A DNA stretch of 64,000 nt from UBA1757 sp045627385 (GTDB taxonomy: Bacteria > Bacteroidota > Bacteroidia > Bacteroidales > UBA1402). The notes under the pieces are model-generated. The model ran no database searches and was not told the origin of the DNA. It saw only the letters and a program-made list of their open reading frames with translations. The stretch's first letter is position 1, and each line of letters opens with the position of its first letter. The stretch covers positions 39,450 through 103,449 of the forward strand of contig JAZQNO010000034.1 of NCBI GenBank assembly GCA_045627385.1, read 5' to 3'. Positions 1 through 7,415 of this stretch are shown here, piece by piece. Position numbers and translations under genes: made by a program.

Positions 1-801
1 TAATGCGGTTTCGTAAGGACTTTGAAAACCCATGAGCCTGTCCAACGAACGGTCCATATAGCCGCCGATGGCACAGACGGACACTTCGCCGGCGGCAGCT
101 GCAAGATGCAGATTTTGGCATATGGCGCCGACATCGGTCAGGGCGAAGCGAAGACCTCGGTCACCGTATTTGCAGCAGACACGGTTGAGGGCGGCCCCGA
201 AAACCAGAACGCCGGATACCATATCCATATTCCAAGAACCTACGACTTCCTGAGGAAAGACTTTCGTCAATTCGGACTTCATGGACTGTCTGTCGAGTAT
301 GCGCATTGTCTCAAGTCTTTCAAAATGAGGGTTGTAAGCGTAAATCCCAGTCTTGAGGCCAATGGTGTGGAGGGAAATGTAGTAGAGGTCGATCGGATAG
401 AGGGCACCGCCCGAGGCGATGCTTCGCCTGGCCAGATGGTGCGAATGGTCGGCAAAGCGCTCGGTGATGAAATAGGCGCTGGTCAGCACTTGGGCCAGAT
501 CCTCCAGCTTGAGCAGCGTGTCGAATCCTCTTGTACTTCTCCTTTTCAATTGCAGGTCAATGAGTTTCAGCGTGTCTGCCGTGTAGGTGGCTCTGAGAGG
601 GACGGTCTCGGCCATACTGTTTTCCATCGTGTGGCCGATAACCTGACGGCTGTACAGGGGAGAATGCATCAGCGTGCCGATCCGTTCGCCCAGTTCTTCA
701 CTGTTTTCAACCGACATGGCCGAACTTTGCAGAAAGTCCGTTGCGGCTTCGCTCAGACAGGGAGCGGATAACAGATTGTATGTGTCCATGGCGCAGGTCA
801 T
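1..801 (-). CDS. SagB-type azoline dehydrogenase (partial, cut by left edge)
   Basis: Flavin-dependent dehydrogenase of the SagB/nitroreductase type, which oxidises azoline rings to azoles in thiazole/oxazole-modified peptide pathways. The gene runs leftward and is open to base 1, so 267 codons are visible and the C-terminus is missing; family members are usually a little over 300 residues. What I see: the flavin-site signature SIASGGALYPIDLYYI at residues 127-142 and the helix LRFALTDVGAICQNLHLAA at 217-235, both typical of SagB-type enzymes. No signal peptide, so cytosolic. The ATG at 801 overlaps the stop of the upstream gene (ATGA), pointing to translational coupling; a second in-frame ATG lies at 789. 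It is the fifth gene of a leftward cluster beginning with the precursor at 4036. Function in this cluster is inferred from family and context. Confidence 0.9.
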   Translation of the reverse strand, partial: MTCAMDTYNLLSAPCLSEAATDFLQSSAMSVENSEELGERIGTLMHSPLYSRQVIGHTMENSMAETVPLRATYTADTLKLIDLQLKRRSTRGFDTLLKLEDLAQVLTSAYFITERFADHSHHLARRSIASGGALYPIDLYYISLHTIGLKTGIYAYNPHFERLETMRILDRQSMKSELTKVFPQEVVGSWNMDMVSGVLVFGAALNRVCCKYGDRGLRFALTDVGAICQNLHLAAAAGEVSVCAIGGYMDRSLDRLMGFQSPYETAL

Positions 802-1523
802 TTGATAAGCGACAGCAGCCGCTCGTTGTCAGGATACAGTTTCAGAGCATTCTTCAGATGGAAGATGGCTTTGTCTACGTCTGTCCGCAGATAGTGCCGG
901 CAGAGGTAATAGTAGACTTCATCACGTCCCCAGCTGGGATCGTAAGGGTTGGAGCTGTAGGTGTCTTCCAGAGAAAGAGCTTTCAGAAAGTCCTCTTCAA
1001 ACTGTTTTCCGCCACCGTACATGGATGGCGTGTGATAATCGCGTGTGCCGAGGGCAAGCCAAGCACGCAGATTCTGCGGGTCCATTTTGAGGGCTGTTTC
1101 CGCATATCGCTTGGCTTCGGCGCTGACCAGCGGAATCCTCATGGATTTGCAGAATCCGACACTGAGGTTCTTGCATGCGGCCAAAAGGGCATAGTCTTCG
1201 GCTGTCTTGTGTCGGGTGCCGTCCAGAATGCGGACCGCATCGGAAATGGCCTTGGCTCCGGTTTTCCGGTCGTCCGGGCTCTGCTGGCCGAACTGGAGGG
1301 CAAGGACGGCCTCCCTGTATCGGGCATAGGCTTTCCAATAGTTCAGATACCGGTTGTTGGCGGCATTTGGCAACAGACTGAGTTTTTCTATGTAATCTTC
1401 AAAAGGATCTAGCGTTTTCATACGGGCGCAGTTGATGAATAGGGAATCGGTCGTTTCCTGATAATTCTGTGCCGGAAGATGGAAAGACAGGAGGCACAGA
1501 CAGGCGAAAATCATTTTTTTCAT
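798..1523 (-). CDS. Secreted helical-repeat (TPR-like) protein inside the TOMM cluster
   Basis: About 241 residues. The chosen start gives a clear signal peptide (MKKMIFACLCLLSFHLPAQ), so the protein should be exported to the periplasm; an in-frame ATG 39 bases upstream (1562) would add a run with no signal character and would overlap sagD. The rest is helical with TPR-like spacing, for example YAETALKMDPQNLRAWLALG and a C-terminal AIFHLKNALKLYPDNERLL. It lies 17 bases after the YcaO gene and overlaps the SagB gene by four bases, so it is built into the operon. I do not recognise the protein. Streptolysin S clusters of Gram-positive bacteria have no such gene that I know of, so a role in envelope passage, self-protection or assembly in a Gram-negative producer is possible but is inference. 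Confidence 0.8.
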   Translation of the reverse strand: MKKMIFACLCLLSFHLPAQNYQETTDSLFINCARMKTLDPFEDYIEKLSLLPNAANNRYLNYWKAYARYREAVLALQFGQQSPDDRKTGAKAISDAVRILDGTRHKTAEDYALLAACKNLSVGFCKSMRIPLVSAEAKRYAETALKMDPQNLRAWLALGTRDYHTPSMYGGGKQFEEDFLKALSLEDTYSSNPYDPSWGRDEVYYYLCRHYLRTDVDKAIFHLKNALKLYPDNERLLSLIK

Positions 1524-1540
1524 GGATGACGGTGATAGGG

Positions 1541-2848
1541 TTAGGGAAAAGGATGAGGCCATTGGAGAAACAAATCGTCACGACCGTTGAACACACCTCC
1601 CAGGAATGGCCAGGCGTGATGTCCGGTCAGCAAAGACCAGCCTGGTGTGACGACACGGGCGACCCTGTAGCCGGCTTCAGCAATGTCAATGGGCGTGATA
1701 TCCTTGTAGATAAGATTTTTCAGACCTGTTTTGGCGATTTCTTCCGCTTGGAAGCGGCGGCAGTGCCGCTCGTCGTCGGAAAAGAAGATTTCAGAATCGC
1801 CCAAATCGGAATCTGCCGCCTCTCTCAGAATACGGCTGTGCTCGCGGGCTTCCGGAAAGCGGTTGTAAAAGTGAAAGTGCGTGTCGAAATCGGTCAGTTT
1901 GCTGAAATCCATCTCTCCGTCGAGCAGATGCTTTTCGTGGAGGCTGATGGCATACTCGATGCCCTGATAGGCTTCCATGGCAGCTTTGACGATGGCGCTT
2001 CTCTTATCGAAACGGGCGGCACAACCCAAGGACTGAAACGATTTCTCCTTGTAGCGGAAATGGAGGACGACGACAATGGTCTCCAAGGGCGCGAAGGGAG
2101 AGAGGTCGAAGGTTTTGATTCGGACAAGAGGGTTCTCATACAGCTGTCGGACGGTTTTGCATGAGCGGAAGTGATTCAGCACGGTGCCCTGCGTGTATTG
2201 TTTGTAAGCGATGCTGTCCTGACAGTACCAAAACTGCGCGAAGGCGTGTCTTTCGGCACATTCGCAGAAACCGCTGCAGATGGCCGTTTGCAGGTCGGGG
2301 CCGGCCGCCACACCGGTGGAAGTCGCTCCCACCAGATAATTGTGCGGGCTCTGAATGCGGCTCCTGTAGGGCATGTAGACGCAGAAGGCCGGCAGCAGAA
2401 TCTCCTGCGAGCCGATCATATCGTTGCCTCTGACCCATTCGATGCAGTCGTCTGCCCCCAGTGGAAAGACATTCTTCTTTTCCAGTTCCCGATACTGGGT
2501 GTCCGAGTAATAGCGCAGGCGGTCGGGGGAAAGCATGGCGTATGACTTGGAAAGGCCGTTCCAGCTGCCGCGTATCAGTTCGTTTTCCGGGCAGAACGCA
2601 CAGGCATAGCGTTCAACGAATTCCCCCACCGAACCCAAGAGGCTCTGCTGATAATCGAAAGCGATGCTGCTGCCTTGGATTTTGGGCATCAGACATCCCA
2701 TCACCTCCAGATTGCCTCCTGTGGTGACGGTCTGGACCAGTCCGGCCGGAATGAACCGACGGTTGGGGATTGTCAGCACCTGCTCGTTCAACAGTCCGGC
2801 CCGGGTGTGGATGAGTTCTGAAAGTCGGTTATCCGTTGAAAGGTGCAT
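1541..2848 (-). CDS. SagD-like YcaO cyclodehydratase
   Basis: YcaO-domain enzyme (435 residues) that uses ATP to activate the peptide backbone so Cys/Ser/Thr side chains cyclise to azolines. Seen: the paired acidic ATP/Mg motifs ExxER at residues 76-80 (GEFVERYA) and 196-200 (CECAERHAF), a GATSTGVAAGPD segment near 174-185, and a C-terminus that ends exactly in PHPFP, the PxPxP tail characteristic of azoline-forming YcaO proteins. Length fits a stand-alone SagD. It overlaps the upstream partner gene by 20 bases and is followed after 17 bases by the secreted repeat protein. With the SagC-like partner, precursor and SagB-like dehydrogenase it completes the core TOMM enzyme set. Cytosolic. Confidence in the family is high; that it acts on the peptide encoded at 3803-4036 is inferred from the shared operon. 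Confidence 0.93.
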   Translation of the reverse strand: MHLSTDNRLSELIHTRAGLLNEQVLTIPNRRFIPAGLVQTVTTGGNLEVMGCLMPKIQGSSIAFDYQQSLLGSVGEFVERYACAFCPENELIRGSWNGLSKSYAMLSPDRLRYYSDTQYRELEKKNVFPLGADDCIEWVRGNDMIGSQEILLPAFCVYMPYRSRIQSPHNYLVGATSTGVAAGPDLQTAICSGFCECAERHAFAQFWYCQDSIAYKQYTQGTVLNHFRSCKTVRQLYENPLVRIKTFDLSPFAPLETIVVVLHFRYKEKSFQSLGCAARFDKRSAIVKAAMEAYQGIEYAISLHEKHLLDGEMDFSKLTDFDTHFHFYNRFPEAREHSRILREAADSDLGDSEIFFSDDERHCRRFQAEEIAKTGLKNLIYKDITPIDIAEAGYRVARVVTPGWSLLTGHHAWPFLGGVFNGRDDLFLQWPHPFP

Positions 2849-3683
2849 AGGGCGCTTGATTGAAAAGGGGTGAAAGAGGGTCTTTCAATATTCGGCTGGA
2901 TTCGGTCGTGTAGCGGCTGAAGTCTATGACCGTCGATTTGCCGATCAGATGGGTGGAGCAGTGGCCTTTGTGGTCCCAATAACATTGCAGTTCTCTTTCC
3001 AGCAGACAAAGACTGGCTTCAAAATAGGGATATTTGGCCACGTTGGCCTGACAGCATTTCTGCCGGTCGGAGCACTGGATGAATTCGGAATAAAGTCCCA
3101 AATTCCTCAGGTTGACCGTCTTCCTTTTCATATAGCAGGCCAAAGAGGCGGTTCCCAAAAGCGGGATGACCAAGGGGCCGACGGTGAAGGTCGTCGGTGA
3201 GAGTTCGCTGTACAGCAGAGGAAGTTGCTGCCGGTAGGATTCGATGGCGATGTCTTCCAATTGACGGTATTGGTCGAACACGGGGCCTGAAACGAGGATG
3301 AATTGGCATCCCTTCAGGTCGTCTCTGGTGCGGACGGGCTTGAAATCCATCTGGTAGCCCTTGAGTTTCTGCCGCTCGGCAAGAGCTGTCACAATCTCCT
3401 CGTTCCCGAAGAAACCGATTTTCAGCTTTTGGTCGGCAGAGTCTTTGTCTTTCAGCAGAATGCCGTTGTCAAGCAGAAAGCGGACAATTTCGTTCATGTC
3501 GCTGCGGCTGATGTCGTCGTCATGGAAATCATCCAATTTTCCGTGTGTCCGGATGTGACTGATGACCCGCAGGATCTTCTCGTTCCCGTTGCTCTGGATT
3601 TTGACCAGCTGTCCGTCGGAGTGCTTGCAGTACAGGGCATCCGGGCTTTGCCAGATGTCCATGTTGTCGATATGTATGTTCAT
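2829..3683 (-). CDS. SagC-like ocin-ThiF/E1-like partner protein
   Basis: About 284 residues, placed between precursor and YcaO enzyme. SagC-type proteins bind the leader of the precursor and hand it to the YcaO enzyme. Seen: an N-terminal winged-helix-like section (IRTHGKLDDFHDDD, MNEIVRFLLDNGILL) as in leader-binding domains, then a reduced Rossmann section beginning KIGFFGNEEIVTAL, a LLYSELSPTTFTVGPLVIP stretch typical of the E1-like fold, and clustered cysteines (CSDRQKCCQ, CYWDHKGHC) that could hold zinc. I chose the ATG at 3683, after a purine-rich ACCAAAGACAAACC; an ATG at 3707 would add eight residues. Assignment is by fold hints, size and position; sequence similarity to SagC itself looks low, so a search with a structure-based profile would settle it. 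Confidence 0.8.
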   Translation of the reverse strand: MNIHIDNMDIWQSPDALYCKHSDGQLVKIQSNGNEKILRVISHIRTHGKLDDFHDDDISRSDMNEIVRFLLDNGILLKDKDSADQKLKIGFFGNEEIVTALAERQKLKGYQMDFKPVRTRDDLKGCQFILVSGPVFDQYRQLEDIAIESYRQQLPLLYSELSPTTFTVGPLVIPLLGTASLACYMKRKTVNLRNLGLYSEFIQCSDRQKCCQANVAKYPYFEASLCLLERELQCYWDHKGHCSTHLIGKSTVIDFSRYTTESSRILKDPLSPLFNQAPYAPFNG

Positions 3684-3740
3684 GGTTTGTCTTTGGTGTG
3701 GTGTCATTTCCGAACAGGAAAGGACGAAGTGTCGAGTCAG

Positions 3741-3772
3741 AACTGACCTCCCGGGTTGCCCCGGGAGGCAGT
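3741..3772 (-). promoter_or_regulatory. Hairpin between precursor and modifying genes (possible partial terminator)
   Basis: Near-perfect inverted repeat: AACTG-A-CCTCCCGGG, loop TTGC, CCCGGGAGG-CAGTT, with one bulged A. In the leftward transcript it lies about 30 bases after the precursor stop and before the SagC-like gene. It is not followed by a T run in that direction, so it may stabilise or attenuate the transcript rather than end it fully. Streptococcal sag operons are known to carry a leaky terminator at the same place, after sagA, giving more precursor mRNA than enzyme mRNA; the same use here is inference. Confidence 0.7.
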
Positions 3773-3802
3773 TCCTTTCATCATCCTATGAATCTCAGGT
3801 GT

Positions 3803-4036
3803 TTAACAGTGTGTCAGAAGTTCACCTGCAACGGCAGCCTTTTCCATTTTGGCAGCACCGCCACCGACTCCCTGCTCGATGTTGGAGGAGGGCGAAGGCG
3901 AGTTGCCGTCGCCGACGGTGACGCAGCAGGAGCAGCAACAGGTGCAGCAGCACATGCCGGGAAGATTCTTTTCAGTCATCATAAGGGGAGCGGAACGGTC
4001 CTCGACCACTTTCATGGTCATTTCTAAATGTTTCAT
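3803..4036 (-). CDS. SagA-like TOMM precursor peptide
   Basis: A 77-residue peptide, first gene of the leftward cluster. Residues 1-27 form a charged leader ending NLPG; then comes M28 and the core CCCTCCCSCC at 29-38 (eight Cys, one Thr, one Ser, all possible azole sites), followed by VTVGDGNSPSPSS and a Gly/Ala-rich tail with a final Cys77. The arrangement PG-x-Cys-rich core-(S/V)(I/T)x(T/V)GxGNS matches streptolysin S precursor SagA, in which APGG is followed by CCCCCTTCC, FSIATGSGNS. Such a sequence is poor in every normal protein use, and it sits directly before the maturation enzymes. The first ATG is chosen because it has an A-rich leader; ATGs at codons 6 and 8 are possible. The ring pattern and any cleavage site cannot be read from sequence; cleavage near the LPG is inferred. 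Confidence 0.9.
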   Translation of the reverse strand: MKHLEMTMKVVEDRSAPLMMTEKNLPGMCCCTCCCSCCVTVGDGNSPSPSSNIEQGVGGGAAKMEKAAVAGELLTHC

Positions 4037-4108
4037 GGTTTTTGGTTTTAAAATGATTGCCTACTCGATTGTGCTGGTTTTTCGGCTTCGACCAGGATTA
4101 ATCCGATG

Positions 4109-4140
4109 CAAATATATGAAACGGAAAATCCATTTGCAAC
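4109..4140 (-). promoter_or_regulatory. Promoter of the TOMM cluster
   Basis: On the leftward strand, TATATTTG (4116-4109) fits the Bacteroidota -7 box TAnnTTTG exactly, with GTTG (4140-4137) 20 bases upstream as the -33 box. Transcription would start near 4102, leaving an untranslated leader of about 65 bases before the precursor ATG at 4036. The remainder of the gene-free stretch 4141-4274 is AT-rich and shows nothing else I can name. Confidence 0.65.
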
Positions 4141-4274
4141 ACATTAATGTGAAGATAATATGAATTTAACATAATCAAAGATGATTTTCAGCGCTTTGGA
4201 AGAGTGTTAAAGGGACTTCGTCCAAGAAGATGGCTTTTCATTTCGGAAAACTGCCGATAATCTCGGCGGTGTCG

Positions 4275-4317
4275 AAAAAACGTCATCAGCCGACCGGTTC
4301 GCGGTCGGCTGATGACG
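4275..4317 (-). terminator. Rho-independent terminator of the glycosidase-like gene
   Basis: A perfect 15-base stem, CGTCATCAGCCGACC (4281-4295) with GGTCGGCTGATGACG (4303-4317), loop of seven bases, followed on the leftward strand by six T (4280-4275). It closes the gene ending at 4356 and insulates the TOMM cluster from it. Confidence 0.9.
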
Positions 4318-4355
4318 TCATCGGAAGCCGGACGGGACTTCCAATTGTTTGTGAA

Positions 4356-7079
4356 TCAATAGAACAGCCAGTCAATGGCCGAGACCTCCAGCAGACCTGC
4401 GTCGCGTGACTGGAAGTCGGGCTGAGGCTTGGAGAAGCCCAGGACCAGACACATTCCACGACCGAGGTTGATGGTGTGCTCGCCGGCTGCGAATTGGAAG
4501 CTGTGGACGTTGACGGCCGGCATTCCCGGAATCTCGACGGCATTGGCCAGTCTGATGTCGGCCTGACCGTAATCGTTGGCGGAGGCGTCGGTTTCCAGTC
4601 TGGGAGCGTTCATATAGCGGTTGCTCGGACTGATGGGCCTGTAGTAGCCTACCCAAAGGGTGACGGGTTCTTCGCAAGAGAACTGGACGATGTTGGCGGC
4701 ATCCCGCTGGATGCGGGTATTGGTCCTGAGAGCTTTCAGTCCTTTCAGTTCGGGAGCGATCTGTCTGACGGATTGGAACATGTCGTAGAACAGACGGCTG
4801 CCTTCATCCAAAGCCGTCCACTGACTGCTGTCGGGACTGATGAGGTTCACTTGGGCCGGTTCGAAAGGCTGGATGTCGGCGGCTTCTCGGTCGGGCATTT
4901 CAAGCAAGGCGATATTGTCGGCGAAATTCTGGAGTTCGGCCTCGTACTGGGGCAGGAGCTCCCACCATTCCTTATTTTTGGCGCCCGCACCGCTGGCTGG
5001 GATGCGTCGCTGCTGTGTCTGCATGCTGTTGGCGTACAAATAGGTGTCGCGCGTCAGGTCGACCAGGCGACGGTAGTGCTTGAGGCTGCTTTCCATCCAC
5101 TCGTAGGCCTTTTTGAGATCGTCGATGTCCTGCGAATATTTGTAACGGAGAACCAGCATGGCGGCTTCCAACTTGTCATCGAAGCTGGCCGTGAAGGCCT
5201 CATAGCAACGCACGTCGTTTTTCAGGCGTTTGAATTCGTCCTTTTCCAGACTGACACCCCTGACGCTTTCGATGGCTTCCAAAGCCAGACGGGCGTGTTG
5301 GCGGGTTTCTGCAATCAATTGGGGAGGCGTTTCACCGACATGCTCCAGTCCGTTCCATTCGCGATAAGCCCAAACCTCGAGCTTTTCGCCGAGCGGACCG
5401 CAACTGTTGGCGAAATCGGGATAGACCGTCCAACGTTCGGGGTTGACCAGCTGGCTCATGAACATGCCCAGCAGGAAAGTTTCGCGGTTGCCTTCGGTGA
5501 TGCCGAACTTGCGGAGCAGTTTGGTGGAAATCTCGCCGGTCTGTTCGTAAGCTTCCAGAATCTTTTTGCCGTTGTTCAGATTGCAGCCGTATTTGTCGGC
5601 AAGTTTTTCGGCCCAATAGACGACTTCTTCCGGACGGTCGCGGCGGCAGTTCCAAGCGTAACGGCCCCAAGTCTCGTACCAGATGCGGTCACGGTCCATT
5701 TCAAGCAGACGCTCGCCGTTTTTCAGACGGTCGGCCGAGTATGGCCAATCCCAATAGGAAGCCTGCGGATAGAGGTGAAGGCCGTTGGCACCGTGGACGT
5801 CGTGCATGGCGGTGACGCTCTTCTGTATGAAATCGGGCGAACCGTAACGGAAGGGTTCCAGATTGGCCAGAATGTGGACGTTGGAAATGTGCACGCTGCC
5901 CAGGGCGCTCAATGCCTGATGGGTGGCCGTCCAGGGACCGCGCGGCTCATAGGTGCAGAGCGATTCGCCGTTGTATTTGTTCATCGTGTAGAGATTGCGG
6001 TAGAGCGGCAGAGCAGCGTCCATCACCATTTCGCAATTGGTGTCGTGGGCGCGCAGCACGATGGGAGGCTCCACTTCTTTACCCAGGGCCTTCAGACCAT
6101 CCTGTACGCCCGGAATGATGGTGTTGGTGAACCAGTTGACATCGTCTTCCACCGTATTCATGGCTTCACCCAGGCAGACCAGCAGACCCACATTGGGATA
6201 CTTTTCAATGAAGGCGGCAATGGATTTGCGGGTGTAGTCGGAGAGCAGGGGAGAAATCTCCACGTGCCGGTTCTGGGTGGGAATGTGGTGATGTTCGGCA
6301 AAGGGCTTGGACACGATGATGTTGTAGAACATCTGAATGACCCAGATGCCGCGTTTGTTGGCTTCCTCTGTCAGGAATCCGAACATTTCCTCGTTTTTCT
6401 TGAAATCCTCATCGCTGACTTCCACCGCATAGGGGTAGTCCGGCAGTTTCACCAGCGAGGCGAAGGGGTGTCCGTTCCAGAGATAAAGCGAATTCATGCG
6501 GTTCTCGACCAGCATGTCCAGATATTTGATCCACATTTCCTTGTCGTAGAACCAAGGGAAAGTCTCCTCCGTATAGGGATATTCGTAGACGGTACGGCCG
6601 GGCAGATAGTAAGGCTTCTGCATGCCGATGCAGGTGCCGCGCAGCACCATTTCCGGCTTGTCTTCGAAAACGAAGCGATCGGCCATTTCGCCTTTCTTAA
6701 GCCGCTCGATCAGTTCCATGCAACCGTAAAGGGTTCCGCTTTCATCGGCGCCCATCACATAGATGTCGTTGTCTTCTTTGACGAGTCGGAAGGCTTCCTT
6801 GCCGGAAAACAGGCTGGCTTCGAAGCCCATTTCCTTCAACTGCCGGCGGAAGTTCTCATCTTCGATGTTGCCGATGAAGACGTTCAGATCGGATGTGTTT
6901 TCGGCGGATATCCGGTAGTTCGGATCCGACTGGAGGAATGCGGTCAGTTTTTCTGTTCCGAAACTGGCACGGGCCGATTCGGGACTTCCGTTGACAATGC
7001 TGACGGAGACAGGCTTCTGACAGGAAACGCCCAAAAACATCAGGCAGGACAGAAGCAGAAATGTCAATGATTTTTTCAT
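4356..7079 (-). CDS. Large exported glycoside-hydrolase-like lipoprotein (GH20/67/84-type architecture)
   Basis: About 907 residues. The start at 7079 gives a lipoprotein-like signal (KSLTFLLLSCLMFLGVSC), with Cys after a short hydrophobic stretch; an ATG at 7103 would add eight residues before it. Residues about 20-130 form an alpha/beta domain ending ADESGTLYGCMELIERL, as in the N-terminal domains of GH20, GH67 and GH84 enzymes. A TIM-barrel-like part follows (MNSLYLWNGHPFASL, ANKRGIWVIQMFYNI, VLRAHDTNCEM, GLHLYPQASYWDWPY), then a helical region and a beta-rich C-terminus. Probably cleaves a plant or host glycan at the cell envelope; alpha-glucuronidase-like activity is one option, but the usual GH67 and GH115 catalytic motifs were not recognised. 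It is divergent from the sugar transporter at 7416, suggesting a shared substrate. Single-gene unit, ended by the terminator at 4275-4317. Confidence 0.7.
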   Translation of the reverse strand: MKKSLTFLLLSCLMFLGVSCQKPVSVSIVNGSPESARASFGTEKLTAFLQSDPNYRISAENTSDLNVFIGNIEDENFRRQLKEMGFEASLFSGKEAFRLVKEDNDIYVMGADESGTLYGCMELIERLKKGEMADRFVFEDKPEMVLRGTCIGMQKPYYLPGRTVYEYPYTEETFPWFYDKEMWIKYLDMLVENRMNSLYLWNGHPFASLVKLPDYPYAVEVSDEDFKKNEEMFGFLTEEANKRGIWVIQMFYNIIVSKPFAEHHHIPTQNRHVEISPLLSDYTRKSIAAFIEKYPNVGLLVCLGEAMNTVEDDVNWFTNTIIPGVQDGLKALGKEVEPPIVLRAHDTNCEMVMDAALPLYRNLYTMNKYNGESLCTYEPRGPWTATHQALSALGSVHISNVHILANLEPFRYGSPDFIQKSVTAMHDVHGANGLHLYPQASYWDWPYSADRLKNGERLLEMDRDRIWYETWGRYAWNCRRDRPEEVVYWAEKLADKYGCNLNNGKKILEAYEQTGEISTKLLRKFGITEGNRETFLLGMFMSQLVNPERWTVYPDFANSCGPLGEKLEVWAYREWNGLEHVGETPPQLIAETRQHARLALEAIESVRGVSLEKDEFKRLKNDVRCYEAFTASFDDKLEAAMLVLRYKYSQDIDDLKKAYEWMESSLKHYRRLVDLTRDTYLYANSMQTQQRRIPASGAGAKNKEWWELLPQYEAELQNFADNIALLEMPDREAADIQPFEPAQVNLISPDSSQWTALDEGSRLFYDMFQSVRQIAPELKGLKALRTNTRIQRDAANIVQFSCEEPVTLWVGYYRPISPSNRYMNAPRLETDASANDYGQADIRLANAVEIPGMPAVNVHSFQFAAGEHTINLGRGMCLVLGFSKPQPDFQSRDAGLLEVSAIDWLFY

Positions 7080-7304
7080 ACTGAAAATGATGGATGGGTA
7101 CATTGTTTATTGGGGCGAAGTTAAACAAGATTTGGAAGGAAATGAGCATCCCTTTTCGGTTTGGTCAAAATTTTCACTAATTAAATCAGTTTATGAAATT
7201 TCACCGCTTGTCCGACAGACGATTGCGAAAAACTGCGACGCCAGTTTTGTGGAAGGACAATCAATAAATAAGGTGAATTCGGAGAAAATATCCCTTTCCC
7301 AGTC

Positions 7305-7334
7305 TTTCAAACCCAAATTATTTGATTACTTTTG
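7305..7334 (+). promoter_or_regulatory. Promoter of the sugar transporter gene; intergenic region 7080-7415
   Basis: TACTTTTG (7327-7334) matches TAnnTTTG, with a weak -33 box TTTC (7305-7308) 18 bases upstream. The start of transcription would be near 7341, giving a leader of about 75 bases before the ATG at 7416. The rest of the divergent gap 7080-7304 is AT-rich; I found no convincing leftward promoter for the lipoprotein gene, only a TAACTTCG (near 7115) without a partner box. Confidence 0.5.
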
Positions 7335-7415
7335 GTCCCGATTGATCCTATCGGACAGGGTCGTCGCGGGTGTTTTCCCCCTTTCTGGACAATTCAATCG
7401 ATAAAAGAAACAATA

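Noticed and set aside
22..771. Plus-strand open frame of 249 codons at the left edge
   Set aside because: The opposite strand encodes a clear SagB-type dehydrogenase that is open through base 1 and coupled to its neighbour.
4476..7070. Long plus-strand open frame (864 codons) opposite the glycosidase-like gene
   Set aside because: The minus-strand frame has a signal peptide, recognisable domains and a matching terminator; the plus frame has none.
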